Source: Eikenella corrodens (GTDB lineage Bacteria; Pseudomonadota; Gammaproteobacteria; Burkholderiales; Neisseriaceae). Taken from it: DNA of 64,000 nucleotides. Location: contig NZ_CP034670.1 in assembly GCF_003990355.1 (NCBI RefSeq), positions 2,046,001 through 2,110,000 of the forward strand, read 5' to 3'. A program made the translations under genes and the position numbers. Every line of letters starts with the position of its first letter. The stretch's first letter is position 1. Under the pieces are notes generated by a model that did not search any database, was not told where the DNA came from, and worked only from the letters and a program-made list of their open reading frames with translations. Positions 51,638 through 60,535 of the stretch are shown here, piece after piece.

Positions 51638-52927
51638 CTAACGTCTTGCCACCACGGCCGTGGCCAAATATTGCTGCGCCCCAGCGGTAATGGCGCGGGC
51701 GGCTTTTTGGCGGAACTGGCTGCTGGACAGCATCCGCTCTTCATCCGGATTGGAGATGAAGGCGGTTTCCACCAAAATCGACGGAATATCCGGCGCTTTG
51801 AGCACGGCAAAGCCGGCCTGATCCACATGGCCTTTGTGCAGGCGGTTGATTTTGCCCATTTCGTCGAGCACCGATTTGCCCAGGCGCAGGCTGTCGTTGA
51901 TGGTGGCGGTTTGCACTAGGTCAAACAGCGTGTGGTCCACCTGCCGGTTGCCGCTCACGCGGATACCGCCGATTTGGTCGGAGGCATTTTGCGATTGTGC
52001 CAGCCAACGGGCGGCGGCGCTGGTGGCTCTGCCGCGGCTTAAGGCATACACGCCGGTGCCGCGCGGCTGCGGCGTGGTGAAGGCATCGGCATGAATCGAA
52101 ATGAAAATATCGGCTTTGCGGCTGCGCGCCTTGGCCACACGCACACCCAGCGGGATGAACACGTCTTCGTTGCGCGTCATGTACACCTGATAGCCGAGCC
52201 GCTCCATTTCGCGTTTGGTTTCGCGCGCAATCGAGAGTACCACGTCTTTTTCGCGCAGGCCGCTGGGGCCGATTGCACCGGAATCTTCGCCGCCGTGGCC
52301 GGGGTCGAGCATCACCACCAGCTTGCGGTTGCCGCGCCGGTTGCCGCGCCGGTTGCCGCCGGCATGGTTTTGCACCGGCGGCACGCTGGTGGTTTGCGCC
52401 TGCTCGGTGGCGGTGCCGTCTTGGCGGATGCGGCCATTGGTGTAGTCTTGCAGGAGCGCCATCAGCGGGTCGTTGGCTTCCTGCGCCAGCGCCACGGCCT
52501 GAGTAGGATAGAGGTCGATTACCAGGCGGTGTTTGAAATTGGCCACCGGCGCGAGCGAGAACACTTGCGGGTTCACGGCGGTTTTCAAATCCATCACCAC
52601 GCGGATGGTGTCGGGGTTGAACTGCCCCACGCGGATGCCGGCCACATACGGATCGCTGCGGCTGAGCTTCTGCGGCAGGCTCTGCACCACGCTGTCGAGG
52701 CTCGCGCCCTGAATGTCCACCACCAGGCGGCGCGGGTTGTCCAGCAGGAAATATTTATGATGAAGGGAGCGGGTGGATTCGAGCGTGGCGCGGGTGTAGG
52801 AAGAGGCCGGCCAAATGCGCACGGCCACAAACTGCGGCGTACCGTGCGCTTCGCCCGTGGGCACAATGCTCAGAAGCAGCAGGCCGGCGCCACTGCTTAG
52901 GAAAATTCGGCGGGTAAGTTTTGCCAT
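51638..52927 (-). CDS. amiC: N-acetylmuramoyl-L-alanine amidase (AmiC type)
   Basis: A 429-residue periplasmic amidase that splits daughter-cell septa. A twin-arginine signal (TRRIFLSSGAGLLLL) opens it. An AMIN domain follows, then a linker with RRGNRRGNRK encoded by a 12-base repeat (CGGTTGCCGCGC, 52326-52361). The Amidase_3 zinc domain has MLDPGHGGEDSGA, ISIHADAF and FISNPDEERML; the zinc ligands are the His residues and a Glu (LVETAF). It overlaps tsaE by 31 bases. Confidence 0.93.
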   Translation of the reverse strand: MAKLTRRIFLSSGAGLLLLSIVPTGEAHGTPQFVAVRIWPASSYTRATLESTRSLHHKYFLLDNPRRLVVDIQGASLDSVVQSLPQKLSRSDPYVAGIRVGQFNPDTIRVVMDLKTAVNPQVFSLAPVANFKHRLVIDLYPTQAVALAQEANDPLMALLQDYTNGRIRQDGTATEQAQTTSVPPVQNHAGGNRRGNRRGNRKLVVMLDPGHGGEDSGAIGPSGLREKDVVLSIARETKREMERLGYQVYMTRNEDVFIPLGVRVAKARSRKADIFISIHADAFTTPQPRGTGVYALSRGRATSAAARWLAQSQNASDQIGGIRVSGNRQVDHTLFDLVQTATINDSLRLGKSVLDEMGKINRLHKGHVDQAGFAVLKAPDIPSILVETAFISNPDEERMLSSSQFRQKAARAITAGAQQYLATAVVARR

Positions 52928-53379
52928 AATTCGATGAGTTGCTTGCCGTTTTCAGAATCGGCGGAAAGAGTACAGACACGGCCGCTGCCGCTGTTTTGCA
53001 GCGCGATGTGCAAATCGGCTGCGGGCACAAAGCCTGCAGCGCGTTGCGGCCATTCAATGAAATGGAGGGCGGGCTCGGCAAACAATTCGCCCAGCCCGGC
53101 ATCTTCCCACTCTTCCGGCGCGGCGAAACGGTATAAATCAAAATGGTTTACCGCCAGGCCGTTTGGCCGGTAGCTTTCCACAATGGCATAAGTGGGGCTT
53201 TTCACTGCACCCGTATGCCCCAGCCGACGCAAAATAGCGCGCACCAGCGTGGTTTTGCCCGCACCCAAATCGCCTTCCAGCCACACCACCAGCGGTGCGG
53301 CCAAATCGGGCGCGATGCGCTGGCCGAAGGCTTCGGTGGCGGCTTCGCCGTTGAAAAAGAGAGAGAGGGAATTTTGCAT
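52897..53379 (-). CDS. tsaE: tRNA threonylcarbamoyladenosine protein TsaE
   Basis: A 160-residue ATPase that turns over the TsaBD complex making t6A37 in tRNA. Walker A is LEGDLGAGKTTLVRAIL (residues 35-51). SPTYAIVESY and HFDLYRF are TsaE signatures and HFIEWPQR completes the fold. The end overlaps the amiC start, as in many beta-proteobacteria. Confidence 0.93.
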   Translation of the reverse strand: MQNSLSLFFNGEAATEAFGQRIAPDLAAPLVVWLEGDLGAGKTTLVRAILRRLGHTGAVKSPTYAIVESYRPNGLAVNHFDLYRFAAPEEWEDAGLGELFAEPALHFIEWPQRAAGFVPAADLHIALQNSGSGRVCTLSADSENGKQLIELWQNLPAEFS

Positions 53380-53444
53380 AAGGCGGATTATAACCCGAAA
53401 TACTGTTGGGAAAGTTTAAGCCGCGCGGCTTTCAGCCGGCCTAC

Positions 53445-53549
53445 TATGAGTGAATTAACAAAAACCAGTACGGCGTTGTCTCGCCTTGCCGTAACGTGTG
53501 TACTGTCTGCGGCTCGCCGCCTTGTCCTGATTTTTGTTAATCCACTATA
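53445..53549. repeat. Correia element 13 (105 bp)
   Basis: Left end TATGAGTGAATTAAC carries an extra base; right end GTTAATCCACTATA. It lies 76 bases left of the IS copy. Confidence 0.8.
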
Positions 53550-53666
53550 TGCGCTAAAAAGAGTGCGACGGTATTGCCCCTCCATTGCAGAAAACCAAAA
53601 GGCTACCTGAAAGCAAAGCTTCAATAGACCTCTTGCGAAAGTATCCTGAAGATTTACAATTCCCAA

Positions 53667-54086
53667 ATGAAATACGAAAACCTCATCCAAAGAAGCGATA
53701 GCGAATTCAAACGGCTCACAGGTGTAACGCCCGTCCTTTTTCACGAAATGCTGCAAGTCACCACAGAAGCAGAAAGCCGGAAGGTCAAGTCAGGCAGGCC
53801 GCATACGCTCGGTTTGGCAGACCAACTGCTGCTTACCCTAAGCTATCTGCGTCATTACCATACCCAACTCGAATTGGCCGCCATCTACGGCCTTTCCGAA
53901 AGCAATGTCTGCCGCACCATCCGTAAAACCGAGGACGCCCTCATCCGTTGCAAACGCTTCTCCCTGCCAAAGCACAAGAATCCGGGCGACCAAACGGTCA
54001 TCATTGACGTTACCGAAAGCCCGATTGAACGTCCCAAAAAAACAGCGGCAGTATTACAGCGGCAAGAAAAGGCGGCACACGGTTAA
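53667..54086 (+). CDS. IS5-family transposase orfA, copy 2
   Basis: A 139-codon frame beginning MKYENLIQRSDSEF. Holds the HTH and first catalytic aspartate. Frame is lost after the A7 tract at 54036-54042. Confidence 0.85.
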   Translation: MKYENLIQRSDSEFKRLTGVTPVLFHEMLQVTTEAESRKVKSGRPHTLGLADQLLLTLSYLRHYHTQLELAAIYGLSESNVCRTIRKTEDALIRCKRFSLPKHKNPGDQTVIIDVTESPIERPKKTAAVLQRQEKAAHG

Positions 54087-54462
54087 AATCCGGGTCATAT
54101 ACGGCAGGGAAACGGAAAAAATCATCAGCATCCGGACGGGGATGGGTGCCCGGCATGACATGCGTTTAGCCAAGAGGCACCTTGCAGAGCTTTATCCCTA
54201 CAAAATAGTCATTGCGGATAAGGGTTATCAAGGATTGGCCAAAACCGGATTACAGACCCCGAAAAAGAAATCCAAACGTCATCCGCCGGACAAACAGGAT
54301 AAAGAGGCGAACAGGCGGTTAGGCAAACTCAGAACCGTCATCGAGCACATCAACAGGAAACTGAAGATATTCAAAATATTGTCGCTGCCTTACCGCAACA
54401 GGCGGAAACGGTTCGGGTTAAGGGCAAATCTGATTGCAGGACTGGTTAATGCGATGGGATGA
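53905..54462 (+). CDS. IS5-family transposase orfB, copy 2
   Basis: The 185-codon frame is +1 to orfA. Fused after the A7 run it supplies the second aspartate and the glutamate of the DDE triad. Identical in length and translation to copy 1. Confidence 0.8.
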   Translation: MSAAPSVKPRTPSSVANASPCQSTRIRATKRSSLTLPKARLNVPKKQRQYYSGKKRRHTVKIRVIYGRETEKIISIRTGMGARHDMRLAKRHLAELYPYKIVIADKGYQGLAKTGLQTPKKKSKRHPPDKQDKEANRRLGKLRTVIEHINRKLKIFKILSLPYRNRRKRFGLRANLIAGLVNAMG

Positions 54463-54489
54463 ATATTTTCGCAAGAGGTCTAATGCAGT

Positions 54490-54594
54490 TATAGTGAATT
54501 AAATTTAAACCAGTACAGCGTTGGCTCACCTTGCCGTAACGTGTGTACTGTCTGCGGCTCGCCGCCTTGTCCTGATTTTTGTTAATTCACTATA
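54490..54594. repeat. Correia element 14 (105 bp)
   Basis: TATAGTGAATTAAA to GTTAATTCACTATA, 8 bases right of the IS end. Confidence 0.85.
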
Positions 54595-54675
54595 AAACCT
54601 GCCCAGCCGTTTTCAGGTAGCCTTTCTATTCTGCAACCGTTTCGCCCGGCAGCACAGCCGGATTCACGGGTGAAA

Positions 54676-55356
54676 TTAAGCGCGCAGGCTGCCGTCGTCC
54701 ATGGTGAGCACGCGGTCGAAGCGCTTGGCCAGTTGTTCGTCGTGGGTAACCACGATGAGGGCGGTGCCGAGCTCGTGTTTGAGCTCCAGCATCATTTCCA
54801 GCGCGTGGGTGGCGTTTTTGCGGTCGAGGTTGCCGGTGGGCTCGTCGGCCAGCAGGCAGTCAGGCTTGGTTACCAAGGCGCGGGCGATGGCGGCACGTTG
54901 GCGTTCGCCGCCGGAGAGTTCGCCGGGGCGGTGGGTTTTGCGGCTGCCCAAGCCGACTTTTTCTAAAATTTCGGCAGCGGCCGCCTGCGCTTCGGCGCGG
55001 CTTTTGCGTGCCACCAACAGCGGCATCATCACGTTTTCTAGTGCGGAAAACTCAGGCAGCAGATGGTGGAATTGGTAAACAAAGCCCAAATGGCGGTTGC
55101 GCAGCCGGCCGATGGCCACCTGGGAGAGGCTGTTTAAGCCCTGGCCTTGGATTTTCACTTCGCCGCTGGTGGGTTTATCCAGCCCGCCGAGGATGTGCAG
55201 CAGGGTGGATTTGCCGCTGCCGGAGGCGCCGATGATGCCGATGCCTTCGCCTGAGGCTACCTGAAAATCGATATTGCGCAGCACCTCCACTTTGAGGCTG
55301 CCGTCGTCGTAGGTTTTGCCAACGTTTTGGCATTGGATAACGGCTTCTTTATTCAT
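54676..55356 (-). CDS. lolD: Lipoprotein-releasing ABC transporter ATPase
   Basis: A 226-residue ABC ATPase that powers release of lipoproteins to LolA. Walker A IIGASGSGKST near 42, the Q-loop region VYQFHHLLPEF, signature ELSGGERQRAAIARAL near 143, Walker B LLADEPTGNLD, and the H-loop VVTHDEQ. The ATG at 55354-55356 overlaps the last codons of lolC. An in-frame DUS lies near residue 30. Confidence 0.95.
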   Translation of the reverse strand: MNKEAVIQCQNVGKTYDDGSLKVEVLRNIDFQVASGEGIGIIGASGSGKSTLLHILGGLDKPTSGEVKIQGQGLNSLSQVAIGRLRNRHLGFVYQFHHLLPEFSALENVMMPLLVARKSRAEAQAAAAEILEKVGLGSRKTHRPGELSGGERQRAAIARALVTKPDCLLADEPTGNLDRKNATHALEMMLELKHELGTALIVVTHDEQLAKRFDRVLTMDDGSLRA

Positions 55357-56599
55357 AGCGCAAGGCCTCTGCGGGTTGGGTTTTGGATGCGCGCCAGCTG
55401 GGCAGCAGGGTGGCCACGAAGGAAAGACCGAGGGAAATGGCAACAATCGCCAGCACGTCGGACAGTTTCACTTGCGAAGGCATATAGTCGATGAAATAGA
55501 TGGCGGAAGTAACCAGCTTGCGGCCGGCCATCTGCTCGATGGCGGAAACGATAGTGCCCACGTTTAGTGCCACGGTTACGCCCAGCACCACGCCAATGGC
55601 GGTGCCGACCACGCCCAGCAGTGTACCCTGTACCAGGAAAATCTTCATAATACCGCGCGGGGGCAGGCCGAGGGTGCGCAAAATGGCGATGGCTGCCTGC
55701 TTTTCGGTTACGGTCATAATGAGGGTGGAAATCAGGTTGATGGAGGCGACAAGGCTGATGAAGAACATGATGACGAACATCATCTTCTTCTCCACTTCCA
55801 CGGCTTGGAAGTAGTCGCGGTTTTGGTAGGTCCAATCGAAGGCGGCGATGTGGTTGCGCTGCTCGGCGGGCACAATAGTGGCGGTCACGTCGGGTGCGGT
55901 TTCCGGTTGCGAGAGGCGCAGCTGAATGCCGACATCGCCATCCCCGGCGCGATACAGGGTTTTGGCGTCTTCAATATGGATGATGGACAAGCTGTTATCT
56001 ACGGCAAAAATGCCGGTGGAAACGGTAGCGGCCACGGTGAATTGCTTCATGCGCGGCACCATGCCCACCGGCGTAACGTTGCCTTCGGGCGAAATCAGGG
56101 TTACTTTTTCGCCCGGCTGCACGCCTAAGCGGTCGGCAATATCTTTACCCAAAATCATTTCAAACTGGCCGGGTTTGAGCTGCTGATACAGCTCGTTGGG
56201 CAGTTTTTCGCCGTATGCAGATACTTTCGGCTCTTCGGCCGGGTCGATCCCCTTTACCTGCACGCCCTGAACCTCGCCGGAATTAGCCAACAGCGCCTGC
56301 CCGCTCACATAGGGCGCCACGCCCAGCACGCGCGGGTTGGTTTGGGCGATTTTGGCCAGACCCTGCCAGGTATCGCCCGGATCGGCCTGTAGATAGCTCA
56401 TCTGCATATGCGGGGTAACCTTCAGCAGCTGGCCGCGGATTTCTTTTTGAAAACCGTTCATGACGGAAAGCACCACAATCAGCGCGGTTACGCCGGTGGC
56501 AATGCCGAAAATCGAGATAATGCTGATAACAGACATCAGCCCGTTGCGTTTTTTGGCGCGCATATAGCGCAGGCCGATCCAGGTTTCTAAGGGAAGCAT
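55349..56599 (-). CDS. lolC: Lipoprotein-releasing system permease
   Basis: A 416-residue inner-membrane protein of the LolC/LolE family with four hydrophobic helices (near 20-45, 265-290, 310-345, 375-400) and a large periplasmic domain between the first two. MSVISIISIFGIATGVTALI is the typical first helix. The C-terminal end LPSWRASKTQPAEALRYE is the family signature. It overlaps lolD by 8 bases. Single LolC/E-type permease genes occur in Neisseriaceae, forming a homodimer (LolF-like). Confidence 0.92.
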   Translation of the reverse strand: MLPLETWIGLRYMRAKKRNGLMSVISIISIFGIATGVTALIVVLSVMNGFQKEIRGQLLKVTPHMQMSYLQADPGDTWQGLAKIAQTNPRVLGVAPYVSGQALLANSGEVQGVQVKGIDPAEEPKVSAYGEKLPNELYQQLKPGQFEMILGKDIADRLGVQPGEKVTLISPEGNVTPVGMVPRMKQFTVAATVSTGIFAVDNSLSIIHIEDAKTLYRAGDGDVGIQLRLSQPETAPDVTATIVPAEQRNHIAAFDWTYQNRDYFQAVEVEKKMMFVIMFFISLVASINLISTLIMTVTEKQAAIAILRTLGLPPRGIMKIFLVQGTLLGVVGTAIGVVLGVTVALNVGTIVSAIEQMAGRKLVTSAIYFIDYMPSQVKLSDVLAIVAISLGLSFVATLLPSWRASKTQPAEALRYE

Positions 56600-56985
56600 A
56601 GTGAAATGGGCTCCGCAGGCTGCCGAAGCAGGCTGCAATCATGGGATTGGCAGGGTTTCAGGTAGCCTTTGTATGGCTAAAAATTCACTTCATGCGACGC
56701 ATGGGTTCGCTTTGTTTGCAAAATATGCTTCAGTTGTGCATTTGATACAGTAGTGTGACATATAAATATGCAAGCTTGATGCCAGCTTGGCTAAGCATTA
56801 GATTGCAAAAAACGGCGCACAGTATACAGGCTATTTTCCAGGCGGGCATTCGGATTACACGCATTTGCCCTATTTAACGGCAGATACGCCCTGAGTGCGG
56901 CTACACCCCGAGTACGGCAGATATAGAAAACTGCATTCTCTGCCAAGCAGAAAATGCAGTTTGGGTAGAAAGTATGGCTGAAGGA
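56600..56985. other. Intergenic between lolC and rpmG
   Basis: About 390 bases with a DUS (56657) and the rpmG terminator. The rest holds no gene that I can support. Confidence 0.5.
56924..56962 (-). terminator. rpmB-rpmG terminator
   Basis: AAACTGCATT and AATGCAGTTT pair over an inner TCTGC/GCAGA stem, with TTTTC following on the minus strand. It lies 24 bases after the rpmG stop. Confidence 0.8.
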
Positions 56986-57141
56986 TTATTTCAGCTTGGT
57001 TTCTTTGTAAACCACGTGCTTGCGGGCAACCGGATCGAATTTTTTGATTTCGAATTTGCCGGGGGTGGTCCGCTTGTTTTTGGTGGTGGTGTAGAAATGG
57101 CCTGTGCCGGCGCTGGATTCCAGCTTGATTTTATCGCGCAT
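56986..57141 (-). CDS. rpmG: 50S ribosomal protein L33
   Basis: A 51-residue ribosomal protein, MRDKIKLESSAGTGHFYTTT then KNKRTTPGKFEIKKFDPVAR. It lacks the four cysteines of the zinc form, so it is the zinc-independent type usual in Gram-negatives. AAGGAA lies upstream. It is cotranscribed with rpmB, 26 bases away. Confidence 0.93.
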   Translation of the reverse strand: MRDKIKLESSAGTGHFYTTTKNKRTTPGKFEIKKFDPVARKHVVYKETKLK

Positions 57142-57167
57142 GACTCTAATTCCTTAAATTAATGTGA

Positions 57168-57401
57168 TTAGGCTTCGCCGCGTGCGCGCAGATCAGCCAG
57201 AACGGCATCAATGCCAACTTTGTCGATCAAACGCAAAGCCGCGTTGGAAACGCGCAAGCGCACCCAGCGGTTTTCGCTCTCAACCCAAAAACGGCGCGAT
57301 TGCAGGTTCGGCAAAAAACGGCGCTTGGTTTTGTTGTTGGCGTGCGATACGTTGTTACCGGACATCGGCCGCTTCCCGGTTACTTTGCAAACTCGTGCCA
57401 T
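57168..57401 (-). CDS. rpmB: 50S ribosomal protein L28
   Basis: A 77-residue protein, MARVCKVTGKRPMSGNNVSH, NNKTKRRFLPNLQSRRFWV. TTGGAG lies 8 bases before ATG. Upstream on the minus strand TTGAAC and GTATAA are 18 bases apart and may be the promoter. Standard L28-L33 operon order. Confidence 0.94.
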   Translation of the reverse strand: MARVCKVTGKRPMSGNNVSHANNKTKRRFLPNLQSRRFWVESENRWVRLRVSNAALRLIDKVGIDAVLADLRARGEA

Positions 57402-57758
57402 GGTTATTCTCCAAACTTCAAAAAATATTAGATAGAAACGAAGCTTGCTTTATACCATAAAAAGCATTTCCGGTTCAAGTTCTATCGCGATGAACTTATC
57501 GAATGTGCTGCTGGATACAACATCTTGCAGGCGGCGAGCCTAAAACGAGACATCGGTTGAAGAATGTATTTAAATTATTGCCTTACCTATTAGATTAACC
57601 TGATAACCTTGTTTTCAGGTAGCCCTGATTGGCCGGAGCGAAGCCTCACTAAGCTGGTACGGTTTGATAAATGCGGTAGGGCTCGTTTAATATTTCCCGT
57701 TTTCAGTCTCAGTGCGATACTTAAAGCTCAGCCAAACACCAGATTTAAAGGCAACACA

Positions 57759-58304
57759 ATGGACAAATCAACCGCCGGCGTAAGCAAATTTCTCAGTTAT
57801 ATCCTGCGCCACCATCCCGAAGCCATCGGTTTGACGCTGGATGGCGAAGGCTGGGCAGATGTGGATGAATTATTAACCCAAGCGGCGGCACACGGGCGCA
57901 ACATCAGCCTGCCACTATTGCATGAAGTGGTGGCCACCAACAATAAAAAACGGTTTACGCTGTCTGCCGATGGCCGCAAAATCCGTGCTGAGCAAGGGCA
58001 TTCCACGGCACAAGTGGATATTGCCTACACCGAAACCGAGCCGCCGGAAATCCTGTATCACGGCACGGCGCAGCGTTTTGCCGAAGCTATTGAAGAGCAA
58101 GGCTTGCTGCCGGGTAGTCGGCATTATGTGCACTTGTCAGGTGATGTGGAGACGGCTGTGTCGGTGGGTAGCCGCCACGGCAAGCCGTTAGTGTTGGAAG
58201 TGCAGGCCGGGCTGATGTGGCGGCAGGGTTTTGTGTTTTACTTAACAGCCAACAAAGTGTGGCTGATTAAGGAAGTACCGCCACGGTTTTTACGGAGAAC
58301 GTAA
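57759..58304 (+). CDS. kptA: RNA 2'-phosphotransferase
   Basis: A 181-residue Tpt1/KptA enzyme that moves an internal RNA 2'-phosphate to NAD. SKFLSYILRHHPEAIGLTLD holds the Arg-His-His motif, GWADVDELL follows, and YHGTAQRFAEAIEEQGLLPG, HLSGDVETAVSVGSRHG carry the NAD site. The ATG at 57759 follows AAAGG. Bacteria lack tRNA splicing, so its substrate is unclear; RNA damage repair is a proposal. It is not adjacent to rtcB2. Confidence 0.9.
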   Translation: MDKSTAGVSKFLSYILRHHPEAIGLTLDGEGWADVDELLTQAAAHGRNISLPLLHEVVATNNKKRFTLSADGRKIRAEQGHSTAQVDIAYTETEPPEILYHGTAQRFAEAIEEQGLLPGSRHYVHLSGDVETAVSVGSRHGKPLVLEVQAGLMWRQGFVFYLTANKVWLIKEVPPRFLRRT

Positions 58305-58582
58305 GAGGCTACCTGAAAGTTTTCGATTACTCAGGCAGGCTTTCAGGCAGCCTGTTAGCTATGGATTGATAGGGCTGCCAGAAGGCACAAACTTTAACTT
58401 TAGAGCAACCATTTGGCCGGCAATATTCTTGAATAATCTACAGTGTGCCATTCCACTGTTGAGTAAAGCCTTTGTTAAATCCGCCATTTCCGCCGCACGG
58501 GCAAACAATCTACTTGCCACTTGCGCCTTGTGGCTTTACAGTTCGGCCTGTGCAAAATGCACGTTTCTCAGGAGAAACACCC

Positions 58583-59332
58583 ATGCAACAGACAAAAGAC
58601 CAAGAATGGCTGCTGGTGGACGGCGGCAATCTTGAGGTGAGTGTAACCCGCGAAGCTGATGCCGTGGAAGAAGCACAACGCCTGCGGTTCGACATCTTCG
58701 GCCGCGAGATGGGCGCCGGCATACACGGCGAAAACGGCCGCGACATCGACCGTTATGATGAATTCTGCCGCCACCTGATTGTGCGCGACAAAACCAGCGG
58801 CCGCATCATCGGCACCTACCGCCTGATTACCGAAGAGGCGGCCAAAGCTGCCGGAGGCTGGTATTCCGATTCCGAATTCGACCTCTCCCGCATCCGCCAC
58901 ATTCTGCCCAAAACCGTGGAGCTGGGGCGCGCCTGCGTACATAAGGACTACCGCACCGGCGGCACGATTTCGCTGCTGTGGATGGGTTTGATCAGCTTCA
59001 TGCAGGCGCACGGCCTGGAATACATGATCGGCTGCGGCAGTGTGCATGTGGACGACGGCGGGCACTACGCCGCCAGCCTGTTTAACCAGCTCAAGCAAAC
59101 CCATTATTCGCCCGAGGAATACCGCGTATTCCCGAAAGTGCCGCTGCCGCTGAACGAACTGCGGCAGGATTTGGAGGTGGAAGCGCCGCCCCTGATGAAG
59201 GGCTATCTGCGCGCCGGCGTATGGATTTGCGGCGAGCCGCATTGGGACAAGGATTTCGGCAGTGCCGATATGCTGGTGATGATGCCGATGGCCAATATCC
59301 ATCCGCGTTATGCCAAACATTTTGTTAAATAA
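58583..59332 (+). CDS. olsB: Ornithine N-acyltransferase, OlsB-like
   Basis: A 249-residue GNAT-fold acyltransferase. RLRFDIFGREMGAGIHGENG, DRYDEFCRHLIVRDKTSGRI and LGRACVHKDYRTGGTISLLW match OlsB, which adds a 3-hydroxyacyl chain from ACP to ornithine. ATG at 58583 follows CAGGAG by 9 bases; the longer frame upstream is rejected. A probable OlsA follows, 22 bases on. Confidence 0.85.
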   Translation: MQQTKDQEWLLVDGGNLEVSVTREADAVEEAQRLRFDIFGREMGAGIHGENGRDIDRYDEFCRHLIVRDKTSGRIIGTYRLITEEAAKAAGGWYSDSEFDLSRIRHILPKTVELGRACVHKDYRTGGTISLLWMGLISFMQAHGLEYMIGCGSVHVDDGGHYAASLFNQLKQTHYSPEEYRVFPKVPLPLNELRQDLEVEAPPLMKGYLRAGVWICGEPHWDKDFGSADMLVMMPMANIHPRYAKHFVK

Positions 59333-59353
59333 GTCAGGAGATAAGGTTAGCTG

Positions 59354-60157
59354 ATGCGTAAGCTCAGACTGATTGTCAGGCTATTTGGAGTGGCCGCCGT
59401 TTTGTTGTGGGGCTGCTTTCAGGTAGCCTTGTTTTTCGGCCGTGAAGACAAGGCCAAACGCCAATGGCGGATTCAGCGCTGGTCGCGCCGGTGCATGAAA
59501 GTGTTCGGCACCAAACTGACCGTGCACGGTGCGGAGCGTTTTTTCGCCGAGGGCGGCCAGTTTATGGTGGGCAACCACATCTCCTGGCTGGATATTTTCC
59601 TCATCAACTCCGTACAGGCCGTGCGCTTTGTGGCCAAGCAGGAAGTGCGCGACTGGCCGGTAATCGGCTGGCTGGTGGCGCGGGTGGACACGGTATTCAT
59701 CAAACGCGGCAACCGCCAATCGTCACAGCAGGTGATGGATGTGCTGTTGCAGATTTTGGCGGAAAAGGACTACGCCGTGGTGTTCCCCGAAGGCACGAGC
59801 ACCGACGGGCACGGCATCAAACCGTTTAAGAGCGGGCTGTTCGATACCGCCATCATTGCCAAACAGCCGGTGTGGCCGGTATTGGTGTACTACCCGAACG
59901 AAGACGGCAGCCCGAACACCAATATGGCCTATTGCGGCGACACCAGCCTGTGGGAGTCGTTTTGCCGCATCCTGCCGCAAAAGCGCAGCGAAGGCGTGCT
60001 GTATTTTCTGGAACCGATTCCGCCGGAAGGCAAAACGCGGCAAGAATTGTGTACCGCCGCCCAAGCGCAAATTGCGGCCAAACTGGCCGAACTGCGCGGC
60101 CTGCCACCCGAGAGTGTGGTAGAAGAAAAAGGTGCCGTGTTTGTTGAGCGGACTTAA
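59354..60157 (+). CDS. olsA: Lyso-lipid acyltransferase, OlsA/PlsC-like
   Basis: A 267-residue membrane-anchored acyltransferase. One N-terminal helix (residues 8-28) contains an in-frame DUS (CFQVALF). Motif I NHISWLD near 74, motif II-III FIKRGNR, and FPEGTSTDG near 145 are the PlsC family blocks. Following olsB, it most likely adds the second acyl chain to lyso-ornithine lipid, though a role as an extra PlsC (NlaB-like) is possible. Confidence 0.85.
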   Translation: MRKLRLIVRLFGVAAVLLWGCFQVALFFGREDKAKRQWRIQRWSRRCMKVFGTKLTVHGAERFFAEGGQFMVGNHISWLDIFLINSVQAVRFVAKQEVRDWPVIGWLVARVDTVFIKRGNRQSSQQVMDVLLQILAEKDYAVVFPEGTSTDGHGIKPFKSGLFDTAIIAKQPVWPVLVYYPNEDGSPNTNMAYCGDTSLWESFCRILPQKRSEGVLYFLEPIPPEGKTRQELCTAAQAQIAAKLAELRGLPPESVVEEKGAVFVERT

Positions 60158-60176
60158 TCCGCTGTGATGATTATTG

Positions 60177-60205
60177 AGCCGTCCCGTTTGTCGGGGCGGC
60201 TTTTG
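60177..60205 (+). terminator. olsBA terminator
   Basis: AGCCGTCCCG and CGGGGCGGCT form a 10-bp stem with one G-T pair and a 5-base loop, followed by TTTGTC. Confidence 0.8.
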
Positions 60206-60270
60206 TCTGGCCTAGTAACTTTAGGATTTTCAGGTAGCCTCCAATCAAAAATCGGCAGCCATCGCTGAAA

Positions 60271-60375
60271 TATAGCGGATTAACAAAAATCAGGACAAGG
60301 CGGCGAGCCGCAGACAGTACACACGTTACGGCAAGGCGAGACAACGCTGTACCGGTTTAAATTTAATTTACTATA
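60271..60375. repeat. Correia element 15 (105 bp) with adjoining remnant
   Basis: TATAGCGGATTAAC to TTTAATTTACTATA. To its right, ATTCACTATA and a decayed arm (CAATACAGCGAAGAGCAGAC, 60402-60421) suggest a second, degenerate copy. Confidence 0.8.
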
Positions 60376-60463
60376 ATTCACTATAATGATCTCTTCACAC
60401 CAATACAGCGAAGAGCAGACAGTAAGTAGCACGGCAAAGCAAGCCAACGCTGTAGGAAGCTAA

Positions 60464-60503
60464 ATTTCAGGTAGCCTGTGGGCAGAGCAGGCTACCTGAA
60501 ATT
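60464..60503. terminator. Inverted DUS pair after dapE
   Basis: TTTCAGGTAGCCT and AGGCTACCTGAAA with a 12-base loop, 35 bases beyond the dapE stop. Confidence 0.6.
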
Positions 60504-60535
60504 TTGTGGCATTCAATTTGAGATATCCAACGGGC

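Larger units (their letters stand above)
53626..54481 (+). mobile_element. IS5-family insertion sequence, copy 2 (856 bp)
   Basis: Same terminal repeats and length as copy 1. The 3-base flanks AAT on both sides are a clean target duplication. It lies between two Correia elements, downstream of lolD and upstream of tsaE. Near-identity with copy 1 suggests recent transposition. Confidence 0.92.

Noticed and set aside
52326..52361. Three 12-base repeats as CRISPR or minisatellite
   Set aside because: They are in frame inside the amiC linker and encode RGNR repeats; no spacers. No CRISPR array was seen anywhere in the window.
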